From Sediminibacillus massiliensis (lineage in GTDB: Bacteria; Bacillota; Bacilli; Bacillales; Amphibacillaceae), in assembly GCF_900156915.1 (NCBI RefSeq), contig NZ_LT732535.1:2739211-2803210 (forward strand): a stretch of 64,000 nucleotides of DNA, given 5' to 3'. The position numbers and the translations under genes are program-made. Shown here piece after piece: positions 9,025 to 20,051 of this stretch; positions within the stretch are counted from its first letter, which is position 1, and each line of letters starts with the position of its first letter. The notes under the pieces were generated by a model. It saw only the letters and a list, made by a program, of their open reading frames with translations, had not been told where the DNA came from and made no database searches.

Positions 9025-9741
9025 CTATTCTATTGGCGTCCGATTAGGCACTCCAGGTTTTCTCGGGTACTTATTCGGGGTCTTTCTATTTTTGGTAATA
9101 GTCGCTATATTTCGCTCTCCATTATCTTCTGGCAACTCGAAGGTGTGGATTTCCTGCAGCTCACCGCCAAGCAACTGGATGGCACTTTCAGCATCCTTCA
9201 GCTCTTCGGCTAAATTAGGACCTTTCATTGCAATGAAAGTTCCTTTCGTTTTACAAAGCGGCAGACAAAGTTCACTCAATACAGACATTCTTGCCACAGC
9301 TCTTGCCATAACAACATCGTACTGTTCCCGAAACTTCGCGTTTTTCCCGAATGTTTCTGCCCGGTCATGATAAAAAGCAACGTCACTCAACTCCAATTGG
9401 GCAGCTAAATGATTCAAAAAGGCAATTCTTTTCTTCAATGAATCGACAATGGTGATTTTTAAGTCAGGAAAACAAATTTTCAAAGGAATACTCGGAAAGC
9501 CCGCTCCTGCACCGACATCGCAAACTTGCAGAGGACCTGAAAAGTCAAAGTGAAACGCTGCTGAAACAGAATCAAAGAAGTGTTTGGCGTAAACTTCTTC
9601 TTTGTCCGTGATAGCGGTCAAATTCATCTTTTCATTCCACTCTACCAGGGTACGGAAATAAGTGTCGAACTGTTGCAGTTGTTTGTCGTTCAATTCAATG
9701 CCTTGTTCTTTTAGATGGTTCAGAAAGGTTTGTATATTCAT
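9025..9741 (-). CDS. rsmG: 16S rRNA m7G527 methyltransferase RsmG (GidB)
   Basis: 238 residues. The SAM-binding motif [17 protein letters not shown] is at about residues 69-85, followed by [12 protein letters not shown] and [12 protein letters not shown]. It methylates G527 of 16S rRNA using S-adenosylmethionine; loss of it gives low-level streptomycin resistance in related species. The ATG at 9741 follows an AAAGGAT site, 20 nt after mnmG, so it belongs to the mnmE-mnmG-rsmG operon. Confidence 0.96.
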   Translation of the reverse strand: MNIQTFLNHLKEQGIELNDKQLQQFDTYFRTLVEWNEKMNLTAITDKEEVYAKHFFDSVSAAFHFDFSGPLQVCDVGAGAGFPSIPLKICFPDLKITIVDSLKKRIAFLNHLAAQLELSDVAFYHDRAETFGKNAKFREQYDVVMARAVARMSVLSELCLPLCKTKGTFIAMKGPNLAEELKDAESAIQLLGGELQEIHTFELPEDNGERNIATITKNRKTPNKYPRKPGVPNRTPIE

Positions 9742-9761
9742 TCAATAATCCTTTCACATGC

Positions 9762-11651
9762 TTATTGATTAGATACTCTGGTTACATTTCCCTGTTCGAT
9801 ATAAACGAGTAAAATGGAAACATCAGCCGGGTTTACACCGGAAATGCGGGAAGCTTGCCCAACAGAAAGCGGCTGGACTTGTTTCAACTTTTCTTTCGCT
9901 TCTGTGGCTATTCCGCCAATTGCGTCGTAATCGATGTTCTCCGGAATTTTTTTGTTTTCCATTTTCTGCATTCTTTCGACTTGCTGGTTCGATTTCTCGA
10001 TATATCCTTGATATTTTGTCTGTATTTCGACCTGTTCCTTTACACCTTCCGGCAATTCTTTCTCTGCCTTGGTCAGTTTTTGGATCAGTCGATAAGTCAT
10101 TTCCGGCCGTTTTAGAAGATCAGAAGCTTTTACCGCTTCTTTCAACGGTGTTCCCCCAGCCTCACTGATCACTTCTTGCACATGGTCTTCCGGTTTCAAA
10201 ATGACTTTGCTTAGTCTTTTTCTTTCTTCCTCAATCAGGCGTTTCTTTTCATTGAACAAATCGTAACGGTCTTGTTTGATCAAGCCTAATTTGTAACCAA
10301 TGTCAGTCAACCGCAGATCGGCATTATCATGCCGCAAAAGCAAACGGTATTCCGCTCTGGAAGTCAAAAGACGATATGGTTCATTGGTTCCCTTTGTAAC
10401 AAGGTCATCTATCAATACACCGATATATGCCTGGGAGCGGTCCAAAATCAAGGTGTCAATATCAAGTGCTTTCGCAGCTGCATTGATTCCTGCCATGATT
10501 CCCTGTCCGGATGCTTCCTCATAACCTGATGTGCCATTAATTTGGCCAGCTGTAAACAATCCCGGTATTTCTTTCAATTCCAAAGTTGGCCATAGCTGTG
10601 TAGGTATGACGGAATCATATTCTATCGCATAACCGGCACGCATGATTTCAGCTTTTTCCAATCCGGGAATCGTTCTGAGCATTTCTTTCTGTACATATTC
10701 AGGAAGCGAGGTCGATAGTCCCTGCACATAAATTTCTTCCGTGTTCCTTCCTTCTGGCTCAAGGAATATTTGATGGCGGGGTTTATCATTGAACCGAACC
10801 ACTTTGTCTTCGATAGAAGGACAATAACGCGGGCCGGTTCCTTTGATCATACCGGAATACATTGCTGACAAGCTTAAATTGTCATCAATGATTTTATGAG
10901 TGAATTCGTTCGTGTAAGTCAGCCAGCAAGGTATCTGCTCCTGAATAGCTTCTGTTGTCTCATATGAAAAATGTTGTGGATTTTCGTCTCCAGGCTGTAT
11001 TTCCGTTTTGGAATAATCAACCGTATGACTGTTCACCCTTGGTGGAGTTCCTGTCTTGAATCGGACAAGTTTGATTCCCAGTTCCTCCAAATGTTCGGAA
11101 AGGGCTGTTGAGGCACGTTGATTGTTAGGTCCGCTTTCATAGGAAAGGTCACCAATGATGACACGTCCCCGCATGAATGTTCCGGTGGTTACCACTACGG
11201 ACTTTGCATAGTAAGCAGCCTTTGTTTCTGTAACTACTCCTTTACATTCACCATCTTCCACGATCAATCGTTCAACCATTCCTTGTCTCATGGTCAAATT
11301 CGGTTCGTTTTCAAGCGTTTTTTTCATTTCCATTTGATACAGAGGTTTATCCGCTTGTGCACGCAATGCACGGACTGCAGGGCCTTTGCCGGTATTTAAC
11401 ATCCTCATCTGGATATACGTCTTGTCGATCACTTTACCCATTACTCCACCCAATGCGTCTATTTCCCTAACAACAACACCTTTGGCAGGGCCACCGACTG
11501 AAGGGTTGCACGGCATGAAAGCGACCATATCCAGGTTCATCGTCAACATCAATGTTTTAGCACCACGGCGGGCGGACGCCACTGCAGCTTCACAACCAGC
11601 ATGGCCGGCCCCGACTACTATTACGTCATAATGTCCAGCATCATAAGTCAT
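9762..11651 (-). CDS. mnmG: tRNA uridine-5-carboxymethylaminomethyl synthesis enzyme MnmG (GidA)
   Basis: 629 residues, full length. The FAD dinucleotide-binding motif [10 protein letters not shown] is near residue 15. [30 protein letters not shown] and [17 protein letters not shown] are family signatures. Together with MnmE it installs the cmnm5 group on U34 of tRNAs reading NNA/NNG codons. The start is ATG 11651 behind AAAGGAG. It lies 60 nt downstream of mnmE on the same strand. Confidence 0.97.
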   Translation of the reverse strand: MTYDAGHYDVIVVGAGHAGCEAAVASARRGAKTLMLTMNLDMVAFMPCNPSVGGPAKGVVVREIDALGGVMGKVIDKTYIQMRMLNTGKGPAVRALRAQADKPLYQMEMKKTLENEPNLTMRQGMVERLIVEDGECKGVVTETKAAYYAKSVVVTTGTFMRGRVIIGDLSYESGPNNQRASTALSEHLEELGIKLVRFKTGTPPRVNSHTVDYSKTEIQPGDENPQHFSYETTEAIQEQIPCWLTYTNEFTHKIIDDNLSLSAMYSGMIKGTGPRYCPSIEDKVVRFNDKPRHQIFLEPEGRNTEEIYVQGLSTSLPEYVQKEMLRTIPGLEKAEIMRAGYAIEYDSVIPTQLWPTLELKEIPGLFTAGQINGTSGYEEASGQGIMAGINAAAKALDIDTLILDRSQAYIGVLIDDLVTKGTNEPYRLLTSRAEYRLLLRHDNADLRLTDIGYKLGLIKQDRYDLFNEKKRLIEEERKRLSKVILKPEDHVQEVISEAGGTPLKEAVKASDLLKRPEMTYRLIQKLTKAEKELPEGVKEQVEIQTKYQGYIEKSNQQVERMQKMENKKIPENIDYDAIGGIATEAKEKLKQVQPLSVGQASRISGVNPADVSILLVYIEQGNVTRVSNQ

Positions 11652-11711
11652 TTGCTGTCTCTCCTTTTATTTAAAGATAGCAATCAGGTATATAATCCTT
11701 CATCCTATCGT

Positions 11712-13088
11712 CTATTTTCCTAAGCAGAACTGGGAAAACAACTGGTCAATGAGGCTTTCGTGAACCGTATCCCCAATTATCTCTCCGAGTATTTCCCATG
11801 TCCTTGTTACATCAATTTGCACTAAATCAATCGGCATCTGCGCTTCCATTCCATTCATTGCATCGTTCAGAGCTTCAAGTGCCTGCTTCAACAACTGTAT
11901 ATGTCTGACATTGGAAACATACGTTAAGTCACCAGCATCTAAATCCCCTTCAAAGAAAGTCTCAGAAATAGCTTTTTCTAAATCATCTATCCCTTTCTCT
12001 TCTATAAGGGCCGTTGTTATAACCGGCTGGTCACCAGCCAGTTTCTTCACTTCGTCAACATCGATTTTCCTTGGTAAATCCGTCTTGTTGACAATTACAA
12101 TGACTTCCAAACCTTCTACAGCCTTAAACAAATTGCGGTCTTCCTCGGACAACTCTTCCCCGTTGTTCAAGACAAGCAAAATCAAATCGGATTCCTTCAG
12201 GACTTGATGCGATCTCTCGACACCGATTCTTTCCACTATATCTTCTGTTTCCCTGATTCCAGCCGTATCAACCAGTCTTAGCGGAACGCCCCGGACATTG
12301 ACATACTCTTCTATTACGTCTCTTGTTGTGCCGGGAATTTCGGTTACGATTGCTTTGTTTTCATGTACAAGCGCATTCATCAGAGAAGATTTCCCTACAT
12401 TGGGACGTCCGATAATAGCTGTACCTAATCCTTCTCTTAGAATCTTACCTTGCTTGGCTACTTCTAGTAAACGTTCAATTTCCCGATAGACCTCTCTTGT
12501 TTTTTCCATCATCATGTTATTGGACATTTCTTCTACATCGTCATATTCGGGATAATCGATATTCACTTCCACATGGGCGACTGTTTCCAATAATTCCTGT
12601 CTTAACTTTTGAATCAGTTGAGAAAGCCTGCCATCCATTTGCTTTAGTGCTACATTCATGGCTTTATCGGTTTTGGCCCGGATTAAATCCATGACAGCCT
12701 CGGCTTGAGACAGATCGATCCTGCCATTCAAGAACGCCCGCTTGGTGAATTCACCGGGTTCTGCCAGTCTTGCTCCTTGTTGCAGGACAATTTCCAATAA
12801 CCGATTGACAGAAACCAGTCCGCCGTGGCAATTGATTTCGACCACGTCTTCCCTGGTGAATGTCTTAGGTCCTTTCATGACTGTTACCATGACTTCTTCA
12901 GCCACTTCGTTGGTAGACGGATCAATGATTTTTCCATAGTGAATGGTATGGGAATCTACCGTGGTCAAATCTTTTCCGTCAAAAAGCTTTGCAGCAGTTG
13001 AAATAGCTTCAGGACCGCTTAAACGGACAATCGCGATTGCTCCCTCTCCAATCGGGGTCGAGATGGCAGTAATTGTATCTGTATCCAT
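11712..13088 (-). CDS. mnmE: tRNA modification GTPase MnmE (TrmE)
   Basis: 458 residues. An N-terminal folate-binding domain ([47 protein letters not shown]) is followed by a helical domain with an inserted G domain ([27 protein letters not shown]) and the C-terminal FCLGK. The final Cys motif is intact. It works with MnmG on tRNA U34. The start is the ATG at 13088 with GGAGGTG 6 nt upstream. An upstream in-frame GTG lies in that site. Confidence 0.97.
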   Translation of the reverse strand: MDTDTITAISTPIGEGAIAIVRLSGPEAISTAAKLFDGKDLTTVDSHTIHYGKIIDPSTNEVAEEVMVTVMKGPKTFTREDVVEINCHGGLVSVNRLLEIVLQQGARLAEPGEFTKRAFLNGRIDLSQAEAVMDLIRAKTDKAMNVALKQMDGRLSQLIQKLRQELLETVAHVEVNIDYPEYDDVEEMSNNMMMEKTREVYREIERLLEVAKQGKILREGLGTAIIGRPNVGKSSLMNALVHENKAIVTEIPGTTRDVIEEYVNVRGVPLRLVDTAGIRETEDIVERIGVERSHQVLKESDLILLVLNNGEELSEEDRNLFKAVEGLEVIVIVNKTDLPRKIDVDEVKKLAGDQPVITTALIEEKGIDDLEKAISETFFEGDLDAGDLTYVSNVRHIQLLKQALEALNDAMNGMEAQMPIDLVQIDVTRTWEILGEIIGDTVHESLIDQLFSQFCLGK

Positions 13089-13219
13089 GCGTTTCACCTC
13101 CACTTATTAAAAAAATGATTTATATATAAATGATTTCTGTTCATTCATTTGTTTGCTAGTGCTTTTAATCAACCACTAACGTATTAGAATACCACACATC
13201 CGCTATTTTGAAAAACTAA

Positions 13220-13343
13220 TTATCCACACACTGTTTTATGTTAAAACAAAAAAGTTATCCACATGTGAATAAAGGGATGCGGTCGAAAATAGCAATATCC
13301 ACATTTGCATCCAAAAAAATATTTTACCACTTTTTGTGGATAA
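13220..13343. other. DnaA-box cluster in the mnmE-jag spacer
   Basis: Perfect DnaA boxes TTATCCACA at 13220-13228 and 13255-13263, one near box ATATCCACA at 13295-13303, and an inverted perfect box TGTGGATAA at 13335-13343. They are spaced 35-40 bp start to start. They occupy the 412-bp gap between mnmE and jag, upstream of mnmE and about 3.8 kb left of dnaA. It may be an auxiliary origin element, a DnaA titration site, or DnaA control of the mnmE operon. Confidence 0.75.
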
Positions 13344-13455
13344 TATATAGAATGGAAACCTGGAATCGGTCATTATTTTTACATGAGTTTGGCTTATTCC
13401 CTCATTGTCTCCTTTCCCAAGCAAGGATATTCAAATATACATACAGCAATAGGCA

Positions 13456-13486
13456 CAAAAAAAGAAGCCTCTGGGTAAGAGACTTC
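13456..13486 (-). terminator. Terminator after jag
   Basis: On the minus strand GAAGTCTCT pairs with AGAGGCTTC (8 of 9 Watson-Crick plus one G-U) and is followed by seven T's, 15 nt past the jag stop. It ends the rnpA-yidC-jag unit. Confidence 0.8.
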
Positions 13487-13501
13487 TTCAAAAACCTTTA
13501 T

Positions 13502-14119
13502 TTAAGATGGTTTTATGACAACATGCCGGTTAGGTTCTTCCCCAGCAGAGTGTGTTGTTACTTTATCGTGATGCTGAAGAGCAGTATGAATGACTTTTCT
13601 TTCATACGAAGGCATCGGTTCTAAAGAGACTTCTTTTCTCGTACTGATTGCCTTTTCCGCTAATCGGCTGGCTAGGTTGTGTAATGTTTCTTTCCTCCGC
13701 CCCCTGTATCCTTCTGCATCTAAATGGACGGTATAATACTTATCCGCACTGTTATTCAATGCAAGCTGCAGCAAATATTGCAGAGCATTGAGGGTTTGTC
13801 CCCTTTTTCCTATCAAAATGGCTATTTTGTCGCCTGTTAGTTCGAATGTCACTTCTTTCCCATTCACAAACGAAGACACTTCGACATCTGCACCCAATTG
13901 TTGGGTTACCTGTTTTATATACGTTTCAGCTTTCTGAATCGGGTTTTGCAGAACAGAGACTTTGACGATTGCCGGCTTGGAACCAAACAAACCTAGCAGG
14001 CCTTTTTTCCCTTCGTCAATAATCTCGACATCAACTTGGTCCCTTATGGTGTTTAACTGCTTCAATGCTGATTGGACCGCATCTTCAACTGTTTGGCCAG
14101 TAGCAGTTACTTGTCTCAC
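13502..14119 (-). CDS. jag: RNA-binding protein Jag / KhpB (EloR)
   Basis: 205 residues in three parts: Jag-N domain (MRQVTATGQTVEDAVQSAL, KKGLLGLFGSKPA), a KH-like domain with IGKRGQTLNALQYL near residue 115, and an R3H domain (RGRRKETLHNLA, PMPSYERKVIH). It binds RNA, partners KhpA, and affects cell elongation and sporulation in relatives. It starts at a GTG whose G is the last base of the yidC stop, so translation is coupled. Confidence 0.95.
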   Translation of the reverse strand: MRQVTATGQTVEDAVQSALKQLNTIRDQVDVEIIDEGKKGLLGLFGSKPAIVKVSVLQNPIQKAETYIKQVTQQLGADVEVSSFVNGKEVTFELTGDKIAILIGKRGQTLNALQYLLQLALNNSADKYYTVHLDAEGYRGRRKETLHNLASRLAEKAISTRKEVSLEPMPSYERKVIHTALQHHDKVTTHSAGEEPNRHVVIKPS

Positions 14120-14901
14120 TATTTGCTTCCTCCTGTTTCAGGATCAGTGTTTTTCATCATCGGTTTACGAATAAATAGTGTTTGCAATACCATAAAGATG
14201 TTACCGACTACCCAGTATAGCGCCAATGCTGACGGGAAGAACACAGCTACGACGCCAATCATGATCGGCATCATATAAAGCATCATCGTCATTTGCGGCA
14301 TCATGGCGTTTTGCGTTGTATTGGTGCCAGCCATCATCAATTTTTGCTGCAAGAAAGTCGCCCCTGCAGCAACAATCGGCAGGATGAAGAAAGGATCTGG
14401 ATCTCCCAACTGGAACCATAGGAAACTGTGCGTTTTGATTTCTGCAGTCCTCATGATTGCATGGTAAAAGGCTATCAATATCGGCATCTGCACGATCAAT
14501 GGCAAACAACCAGCAAGCGGGTTTACACCATTTTTTTGGAAAAGCGCCATCGTTTCCTGCTGTAACTTTTGCTGTGTATTAGCATCTTTGGAACTATATT
14601 TCTCTCTTATTTTCTGTAATTCAGGCTGGATATCCTGCATTGCTTTGGAACTTTTCAATTGCTTGATGTTCAAAGGCAACAACACCAGACGAATTAAAAT
14701 AGTAACAATGACAATGGACAATCCATAATTCTCATTAAACATTTCAGCTACATAAGTAATTAACCAAGATAAAGGATAAACGAAATAAACGTTCCAAATT
14801 CCTTCACTTTCACTCGTAATATCTTGGTCCACTTCCGTACAACCGGAAAGCAGGCCTAGTACTAAGGTCAAGGCCATCAATAAAAAGACCTTTTTGCGCA
14901 A
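14119..14901 (-). CDS. yidC: Membrane protein insertase YidC (SpoIIIJ type), lipoprotein
   Basis: 260 residues. A lipoprotein signal is visible (hydrophobic stretch ending in LLSGC, Cys at about 21), then five hydrophobic helices with the 60KD_IMP/Oxa1 signature ([42 protein letters not shown]). It inserts membrane proteins with or without SecYEG; the SpoIIIJ form is needed for sigma-G activation in spores. It starts with TTG at 14901 behind AAGGAGGAAG. It is the middle gene of rnpA-yidC-jag. Confidence 0.95.
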   Translation of the reverse strand: MRKKVFLLMALTLVLGLLSGCTEVDQDITSESEGIWNVYFVYPLSWLITYVAEMFNENYGLSIVIVTILIRLVLLPLNIKQLKSSKAMQDIQPELQKIREKYSSKDANTQQKLQQETMALFQKNGVNPLAGCLPLIVQMPILIAFYHAIMRTAEIKTHSFLWFQLGDPDPFFILPIVAAGATFLQQKLMMAGTNTTQNAMMPQMTMMLYMMPIMIGVVAVFFPSALALYWVVGNIFMVLQTLFIRKPMMKNTDPETGGSK

Positions 14902-15076
14902 TTTACTTCCTCCTTACTCGACTTCCTGGTGGATATATTAAAGATTTTGTTCATAAACTTAAATAAGAATGCTATCTTCTGATATTGCTGGACCAGCAAT
15001 CCATTCTCCATCGTTGAACAGCCTCTAAGTTGTATTCTACCATTTATACTCTTCTAGTTTCTATATAAATTAGGAA

Positions 15077-15418
15077 CTATTTCGAAAGCAGCCTGGATTT
15101 CGACAAAACATGGATGAGGCTTTTCTTGATTTGATGGTAATCCATGTCTTTGACAGGGGTTCTTGCGATGATAATTAAATCATACTGATGATGGATTTGA
15201 TCTTCAAGTTCAAGGAAAGCTTGTCTGAGATAGCGCTTTACCTGATTGCGGACCACAGCATTCCCTATTTTCTTGCTCACCGACAGGCCAATCCGAAAAT
15301 GAGGTTGTTGCTCTTTTTTCAAAAAATATAACACAAGCTGACGATTAGCAAACGATTTTCCTTTTTTAAATACATGTTGAAACTCTTCGTTTTTCTTCAT
15401 CCGATGAGCTTTTTTCAT
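15077..15418 (-). CDS. rnpA: Ribonuclease P protein component
   Basis: 113 residues, basic. Family signature: AFANRQ-like [13 protein letters not shown], then [25 protein letters not shown] with the RNR-like basic helix, then [10 protein letters not shown]. It assists the RnpB RNA in tRNA 5' maturation. The start is the ATG at 15418 with GGAGGG 9 nt upstream. A longer reading frame upstream lacks a better site. It follows rpmH, the standard Firmicutes arrangement. Confidence 0.95.
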   Translation of the reverse strand: MKKAHRMKKNEEFQHVFKKGKSFANRQLVLYFLKKEQQPHFRIGLSVSKKIGNAVVRNQVKRYLRQAFLELEDQIHHQYDLIIIARTPVKDMDYHQIKKSLIHVLSKSRLLSK

Positions 15419-15564
15419 GGGTGGATTCCCTCCATTTGAGAATACAGCCCTCTTAGCCAACAGAGCATAAATTTATCTTATCTATTAACTGCATTAATAT
15501 GCAATCTCTATTGGACCGACTGATTGCTTGTACGATCGTAACAGCCAGCAAGATACTGATACGA

Positions 15565-15593
15565 AAAAAAAGACCACTGAAATTGTCAGTGGC

Positions 15594-15596
<3 letters not shown>
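15565..15596 (-). terminator. Terminator/attenuator between rpmH and rnpA
   Basis: On the minus strand GGCCACTGA / TCAGTGGTC forms a 9-bp stem (one G-U) around ACAATT, followed by eight T's. The left arm starts at the rpmH stop. It likely lets rpmH be expressed in excess over rnpA. Confidence 0.8.
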
Positions 15597-15728
<132 letters not shown>

Positions 15729-15925
15729 CTATAATACACCTCCCTGAGGATTTAAAAATTCAATTATTCAAAAGACAGTCCAACTTATTATAAGTAATAA
15801 ACACTTCTTCTGTCAACTCGATTTAGAAAGAAGACCGTTATTTAATGATTGTTGCTTGTACATAATATCCATAAACTACGACATCACTTTTTATGGCTTT
15901 CTTCCATTCTTTTGGAATTGAGTGG

Positions 15926-16072
15926 TAGTCCAGCGCTACGGAAAAATACTCCCTTTCCGGGGGCAGCACCTCAGCCTCCTCTTGAGCAAAAAGCGCTCAC
16001 TGCGGGGTCTTCGGAAGCTGCTCTTTCCCCAGGAGTGTCGCATTTTTCCTCCGCTTTGGATAGATATCTGAT
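15926..16072 (-). repeat. Dispersed intergenic repeat, copy B
   Basis: About 147 bp, inverted relative to copy C: CGCTACGGAAAAATACTCCCTTTCCGGGGG at one end to GGAGTGTCGCATTTTTCCTCCGC at the other. Both ends share a GCGGAAAAAT-like motif, so the unit has imperfect terminal inverted repeats. Confidence 0.8.
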
Positions 16073-16317
16073 TAGGCGATAAGTGGCCCTAAAATATGTT
16101 TAGTTTGCGTATATGACGTATCCCCCTAAACAAAATTCAGAAAGCACCTAACAACGGAGTCAGAACACGTAGTCTCCCCGAAGATACAAATCAATTTTTT
16201 CTTCGTGCGATGTAATGCTGACGAAGCCTTCCTTATCCTGTGGGTTTCTGTATTTTAAGTAGAAAAATCTCTATAACTCTTCAACTGGTATTTCCTCTTG
16301 CTTAAACAGAATGCCAA

Positions 16318-16445
16318 TCCAAGCGGAGGAAAAATGCGAGACTCCAGTGGGAAAGGAACAGTCTGAAGATCCCGCAGGGGCGTTTTTTGCACCGAACTGA
16401 AGCGTTCCCCACGGAAAGCGAGTATTTTTCCGCAGCGTCGGGTTA
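16318..16445 (+). repeat. Dispersed intergenic repeat, copy C (intact)
   Basis: About 128 bp, from AAGCGGAGGAAAAATGCGAG to GAGTATTTTTCCGCAGCG. It is the closest relative of copy D, which the IS110 element has split. It contains the unbroken sequence CGGAAAGCGAGT at 16412-16423, which is the exact joined target of that element. Copies B and C face each other across about 250 bp in which I see nothing else. Confidence 0.85.
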
Positions 16446-16586
16446 CTCAATTAACATCAGAAGAAGAGAAATCTTCACAAAATAGAATTGTTACTATCGC
16501 ATTTTCCCTCAACAGTCAATTTAATTTCGTTTCTTAAAAAGTAAAAAGAAGATCGACTAGAACTACGAATTACTATATCATATTTT

Positions 16587-16927
16587 TTATCCACAGGGCA
16601 TGTATACATTTTTTCCATCCACATTTATTTTTCCACAACACCTATCGACAATTTAATCACAAAATATAGTGCTGTGGATATTCTTTGTCTACAACCTGTA
16701 GTTTTTGTGGATAACTGTCGAAAAACCATTGCGTCATCCGTTTTTATTTGATATCATATTTGTGTTTTAACAGTTGAAAACTATATTGGCCGATTATCAT
16801 TATCCACAGATTGTGGATAGTCTGTGGACATTTACACACAACCCTGTTTTTAAAGTTATCAACAATGTTGTGGAATACTTCGATAACCTGATTCATACCC
16901 CGATATGACCGTATTATATTATCCACA
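16587..16927. other. oriC: oriC, upstream DnaA-box cluster (incA/incB region)
   Basis: Perfect TTATCCACA boxes at 16587-16595, 16800-16808 and 16919-16927, with an inverted one at 16706-16714. One-mismatch boxes lie at 16629-16637, 16673-16681 (inverted), 16812-16820 (inverted) and 16856-16864, with a further related site at 16823. The cluster is between rpmH and dnaA, as incAB in B. subtilis. It likely also mediates DnaA autoregulation of dnaA. Confidence 0.93.
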
Positions 16928-17113
16928 TCTTTTATTGGTAAATTCTCACACCTTTCGATCTTTCTTCTAGTGAAACCAGGAAAGATTGCGAGAGGTTTTT
17001 TATTTCTGTGCACTTTAAGAACATACATTGTCTGATCTGCAGCATTTAAAAAAAGGGCTTTAATTAGTCCGCTCATTGATAATTATATTCCGTTTGGGAG
17101 GGGTGACGACCGG

Positions 17114-18466
17114 TTGGAAAACATACAAGAATTATGGACAAACACGCTGAAAACCATCGAAGGAAAGATCAGTAAACCAAGCTATGACACCTGGTTGAAA
17201 AACACAAAAGCTGATGCACTCCAGGAAGACACACTGATCATTTCGGCACCGAATGAGTTCGCACGTGATTGGCTGGAAAGCCGTTATACAAATTTAATTT
17301 CAGATGCTTTATTCGAGGTCACTGGTGCTGAACTCAAAACGAAATTCATCATACCGGAAACGATGAATGAAATTGATGAAGTCAAACCACCGGTGAAAAA
17401 AGTTCCTGATAAGAAGAAAACAGACAACGGTGAATCGCCAAAATCGATGCTTAACTCCAAATATACATTTGATACTTTCGTCATCGGTTCTGGAAATAGA
17501 TTCGCCCATGCAGCGTCGCTGGCCGTCGCAGAAGCTCCGGCAAAAGCTTACAACCCTTTATTCATTTATGGAGGGGTTGGCTTAGGTAAAACCCACCTTA
17601 TGCATGCAATCGGCCATTATGTACTCGATCATAATCCAAATGCGAAAGTGGTTTATTTGTCGTCGGAAAAGTTCACTAACGAATTCATCAATTCGATCCG
17701 TGATAACAAAGCTGTCAATTTTCGCAATAAATATCGAAATGTCGATGTCTTACTAATTGACGATATTCAGTTCTTGGCCGGGAAAGAACAAACACAAGAA
17801 GAATTTTTTCATACATTCAATACTTTGCATGAAGAAAGCAAGCAAATCGTCATTTCAAGTGACCGGCCGCCGAAAGAAATTCCTACTTTGGAAGACAGGC
17901 TGCGTTCACGATTTGAATGGGGATTAATTACCGACATTACTCCTCCTGATTTAGAAACAAGGATTGCCATTTTAAGAAAGAAGGCAAAGGCGGAAGGATT
18001 AGATATACCAAACGAAGTCATGCTTTATATTGCCAACCAAATCGACACAAATATTCGGGAACTTGAAGGAGCCTTAATCCGGGTAGTCGCTTACTCTTCC
18101 CTGACAAATCAGGATATTGACGCTTCTCTGGCTGCAGAAGCACTGAAAGATATAATTCCGAGCTCCAAACCGAAAGTAATTACGATAGATGCAATACAGG
18201 AGATAGTCGGGGAAAAATATAATGTGAAACTGGAGGATTTTGCGGCAAAGAAACGGACGAAATCGATCGCTTTTCCGCGCCAGATCGCCATGTATTTAAC
18301 TAGGGAACTTACGGATTATTCCCTTCCTAAAATTGGGGAAGAATTCGGGGGACGTGACCATACCACCGTCATTCATGCTCATGAAAAAATTTCGAAAATG
18401 GTCAGTCAGGATAATGCACTGCAAAGAGAAATAGAAGAAATTAAGGAAAGATTGAAGTCTATTTAA
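17114..18466 (+). CDS. dnaA: Chromosomal replication initiator DnaA
   Basis: 450 residues, full length. Domain I ([20 protein letters not shown]) is followed by a short variable linker at about 82-115. The AAA+ core has Walker [11 protein letters not shown], Walker [15 protein letters not shown] and sensor [10 protein letters not shown]. The C-terminal DNA-binding domain carries the signature [14 protein letters not shown]. It starts at TTG 17114 (LENIQ..), as in B. subtilis, with GGGAGGGGTGA upstream. Box clusters on both sides point to a bipartite origin. Confidence 0.98.
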   Translation: MENIQELWTNTLKTIEGKISKPSYDTWLKNTKADALQEDTLIISAPNEFARDWLESRYTNLISDALFEVTGAELKTKFIIPETMNEIDEVKPPVKKVPDKKKTDNGESPKSMLNSKYTFDTFVIGSGNRFAHAASLAVAEAPAKAYNPLFIYGGVGLGKTHLMHAIGHYVLDHNPNAKVVYLSSEKFTNEFINSIRDNKAVNFRNKYRNVDVLLIDDIQFLAGKEQTQEEFFHTFNTLHEESKQIVISSDRPPKEIPTLEDRLRSRFEWGLITDITPPDLETRIAILRKKAKAEGLDIPNEVMLYIANQIDTNIRELEGALIRVVAYSSLTNQDIDASLAAEALKDIIPSSKPKVITIDAIQEIVGEKYNVKLEDFAAKKRTKSIAFPRQIAMYLTRELTDYSLPKIGEEFGGRDHTTVIHAHEKISKMVSQDNALQREIEEIKERLKSI

Positions 18467-18478
18467 AACGAAACGGCC

Positions 18479-18650
18479 TTTTCCACATGTGTATAACGTG
18501 AATAACCCGTCCACACTTACTAACAGTCTATCCACAGCCGGATAGGCTTTGTTTCCCTGGTTGTTGTAAAGTTATCCACATAATCACATGCCCTATTACT
18601 ATTACTACTATTTTTTTATTAATAATAAATATATAATATACTTCCCTTAG
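18479..18650. other. oriC: oriC, downstream element: DnaA boxes, DnaA-trios and unwinding element
   Basis: Boxes TTTTCCACA (18479-18487), CTATCCACA (18528-18536) and perfect TTATCCACA (18572-18580) are followed by a short GCCC cluster. Next comes CTATTACTATTACTACTAT at 18593-18611, the repeated three-base DnaA-trio pattern, and then an almost pure A+T stretch to 18640. This is the layout of the B. subtilis incC unwinding region. It ends just before the dnaN ribosome site. Confidence 0.92.
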
Positions 18651-18664
18651 GAGGATTTATTTTT

Positions 18665-19804
18665 ATGAAATTTGTCATTCAACGCGATGAGTTAATGAAC
18701 AGTTTGCAGAATGTAATGAAAGCCATATCGCCCAGAACTACGATTCCTATTCTTACCGGAGTGAAAGTGGAAGCAACCAACCATGGAATAACCCTGACAG
18801 GGAGTGATTCCGATATCTCTATCGAATCTTTCATTCCTGCAGAAGAAGACGGAATAGTATATGTCGAACAAATCGAACCTGGTAGCATTGTCTTACAAGC
18901 CAAATATTTCCCTGATATTATTAAAAAACTTCCAGAAAAGACAGTCGAAATCGAATCTGACGGATTAAAAGTAACCATCCGTTCGGGTGGATCTGAATTC
19001 CATCTGAATGGACAAGATGCGGATGAATATCCACAACTGCCCAAACTTCATACTGAAGACAGTTTTGATTTACCCACAGATTTACTGAAAAATTTGATCA
19101 AGCAGACCGTTTTTGCCGTATCCACAGTGGAAACAAGACCGATCCTTACAGGAGTCAACGTTAAAGTCGAAGAAGGCTTCTTAAACTTTGTAGCAACGGA
19201 CAGTCACCGGCTCGCTTCTAGAAAAATACCTTTGGATATCGATCCAGCCAATTTGAAGTTCAGCAGCGTGGTCATTCCGGGGAAAAGCTTGAATGAACTG
19301 AATAAAATTCTTGAAGACACGCAGGAGAATATTGAAATAAGCGTAACGGAAAACCAAGTTCTTTTCCGTACGAAACATCTGTACTTCCTTTCCCGTCTGT
19401 TGGATGGAAATTACCCGGAAACTTCACGGTTGATACCTGAACAAAGCAAAACGATCGTCCACAGTGCAACCAAAGAATTGCTCCAATCAATCGACAGGGC
19501 ATCCTTGCTTGCGAAAGAAAGCAGAAACAACGTCGTCCGGTTGATGACAAAACAAAATGCACAAGTGGAAATCAGCAGTAACTCGCCTGAAGTCGGGAAT
19601 GTGACAGAAGAAGTAACGGCTAAATCGATCGAGGGTGAGGAATTGAAAATCTCGTTCAGTGCCAAATACATGATGGATGCTTTAAAAGCTGTCGAAAATG
19701 AACAAGTCAGAATTGAATTCACAGGGGCAATGAGACCATTTATCATCAGACCAATAGATAATGATCAAATACTACAGCTGATTCTTCCGGTCAGAACTTA
19801 TTAA
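18665..19804 (+). CDS. dnaN: DNA polymerase III beta subunit (sliding clamp)
   Basis: 379 residues, full length, starting MKFVIQRDELMNSLQNVMKA. Three clamp domains can be followed, including RPILTGVNV and ATDSHRLASRKI in the second, and the C-terminus ends in LILPVRTY. It forms the processivity ring for Pol III. ATG 18665 is preceded by TAGGAGGAT. It ends at a strong terminator, so dnaA-dnaN is a transcription unit. Confidence 0.98.
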   Translation: MKFVIQRDELMNSLQNVMKAISPRTTIPILTGVKVEATNHGITLTGSDSDISIESFIPAEEDGIVYVEQIEPGSIVLQAKYFPDIIKKLPEKTVEIESDGLKVTIRSGGSEFHLNGQDADEYPQLPKLHTEDSFDLPTDLLKNLIKQTVFAVSTVETRPILTGVNVKVEEGFLNFVATDSHRLASRKIPLDIDPANLKFSSVVIPGKSLNELNKILEDTQENIEISVTENQVLFRTKHLYFLSRLLDGNYPETSRLIPEQSKTIVHSATKELLQSIDRASLLAKESRNNVVRLMTKQNAQVEISSNSPEVGNVTEEVTAKSIEGEELKISFSAKYMMDALKAVENEQVRIEFTGAMRPFIIRPIDNDQILQLILPVRTY

Positions 19805-19860
19805 TCGTCCCTTTGTTGAGCGTGAGCATATATTAATAAAAGTATCAACTTTTCCAGACA

Positions 19861-19897
19861 AAACTCTTACCGTTTTAAGCATCGGTAAGAGTTTTTA
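19861..19897 (+). terminator. Terminator after dnaN
   Basis: 12-bp perfect stem AAACTCTTACCG / CGGTAAGAGTTT followed by T's, about 60 nt past the dnaN stop. Confidence 0.88.
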
Positions 19898-20051
19898 CCT
19901 GTTGGAAAATCCGGCCGGTAATAATCTTGTATAAGCTGCATTGTAAAATAAATAATAAAAGAGCAAATGTGTTTTATCTTTATACCGTTTCCTTTTCTTC
20001 TCAACCAATCTTTAGTAAAATAAATAGAAGGCAAAAAAATAAGGTGATAAA

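Noticed and set aside
16744-17076. 110-codon minus-strand frame upstream of dnaA
   Set aside because: It overlaps the DnaA-box cluster, has no family resemblance, and non-coding function explains the sequence.
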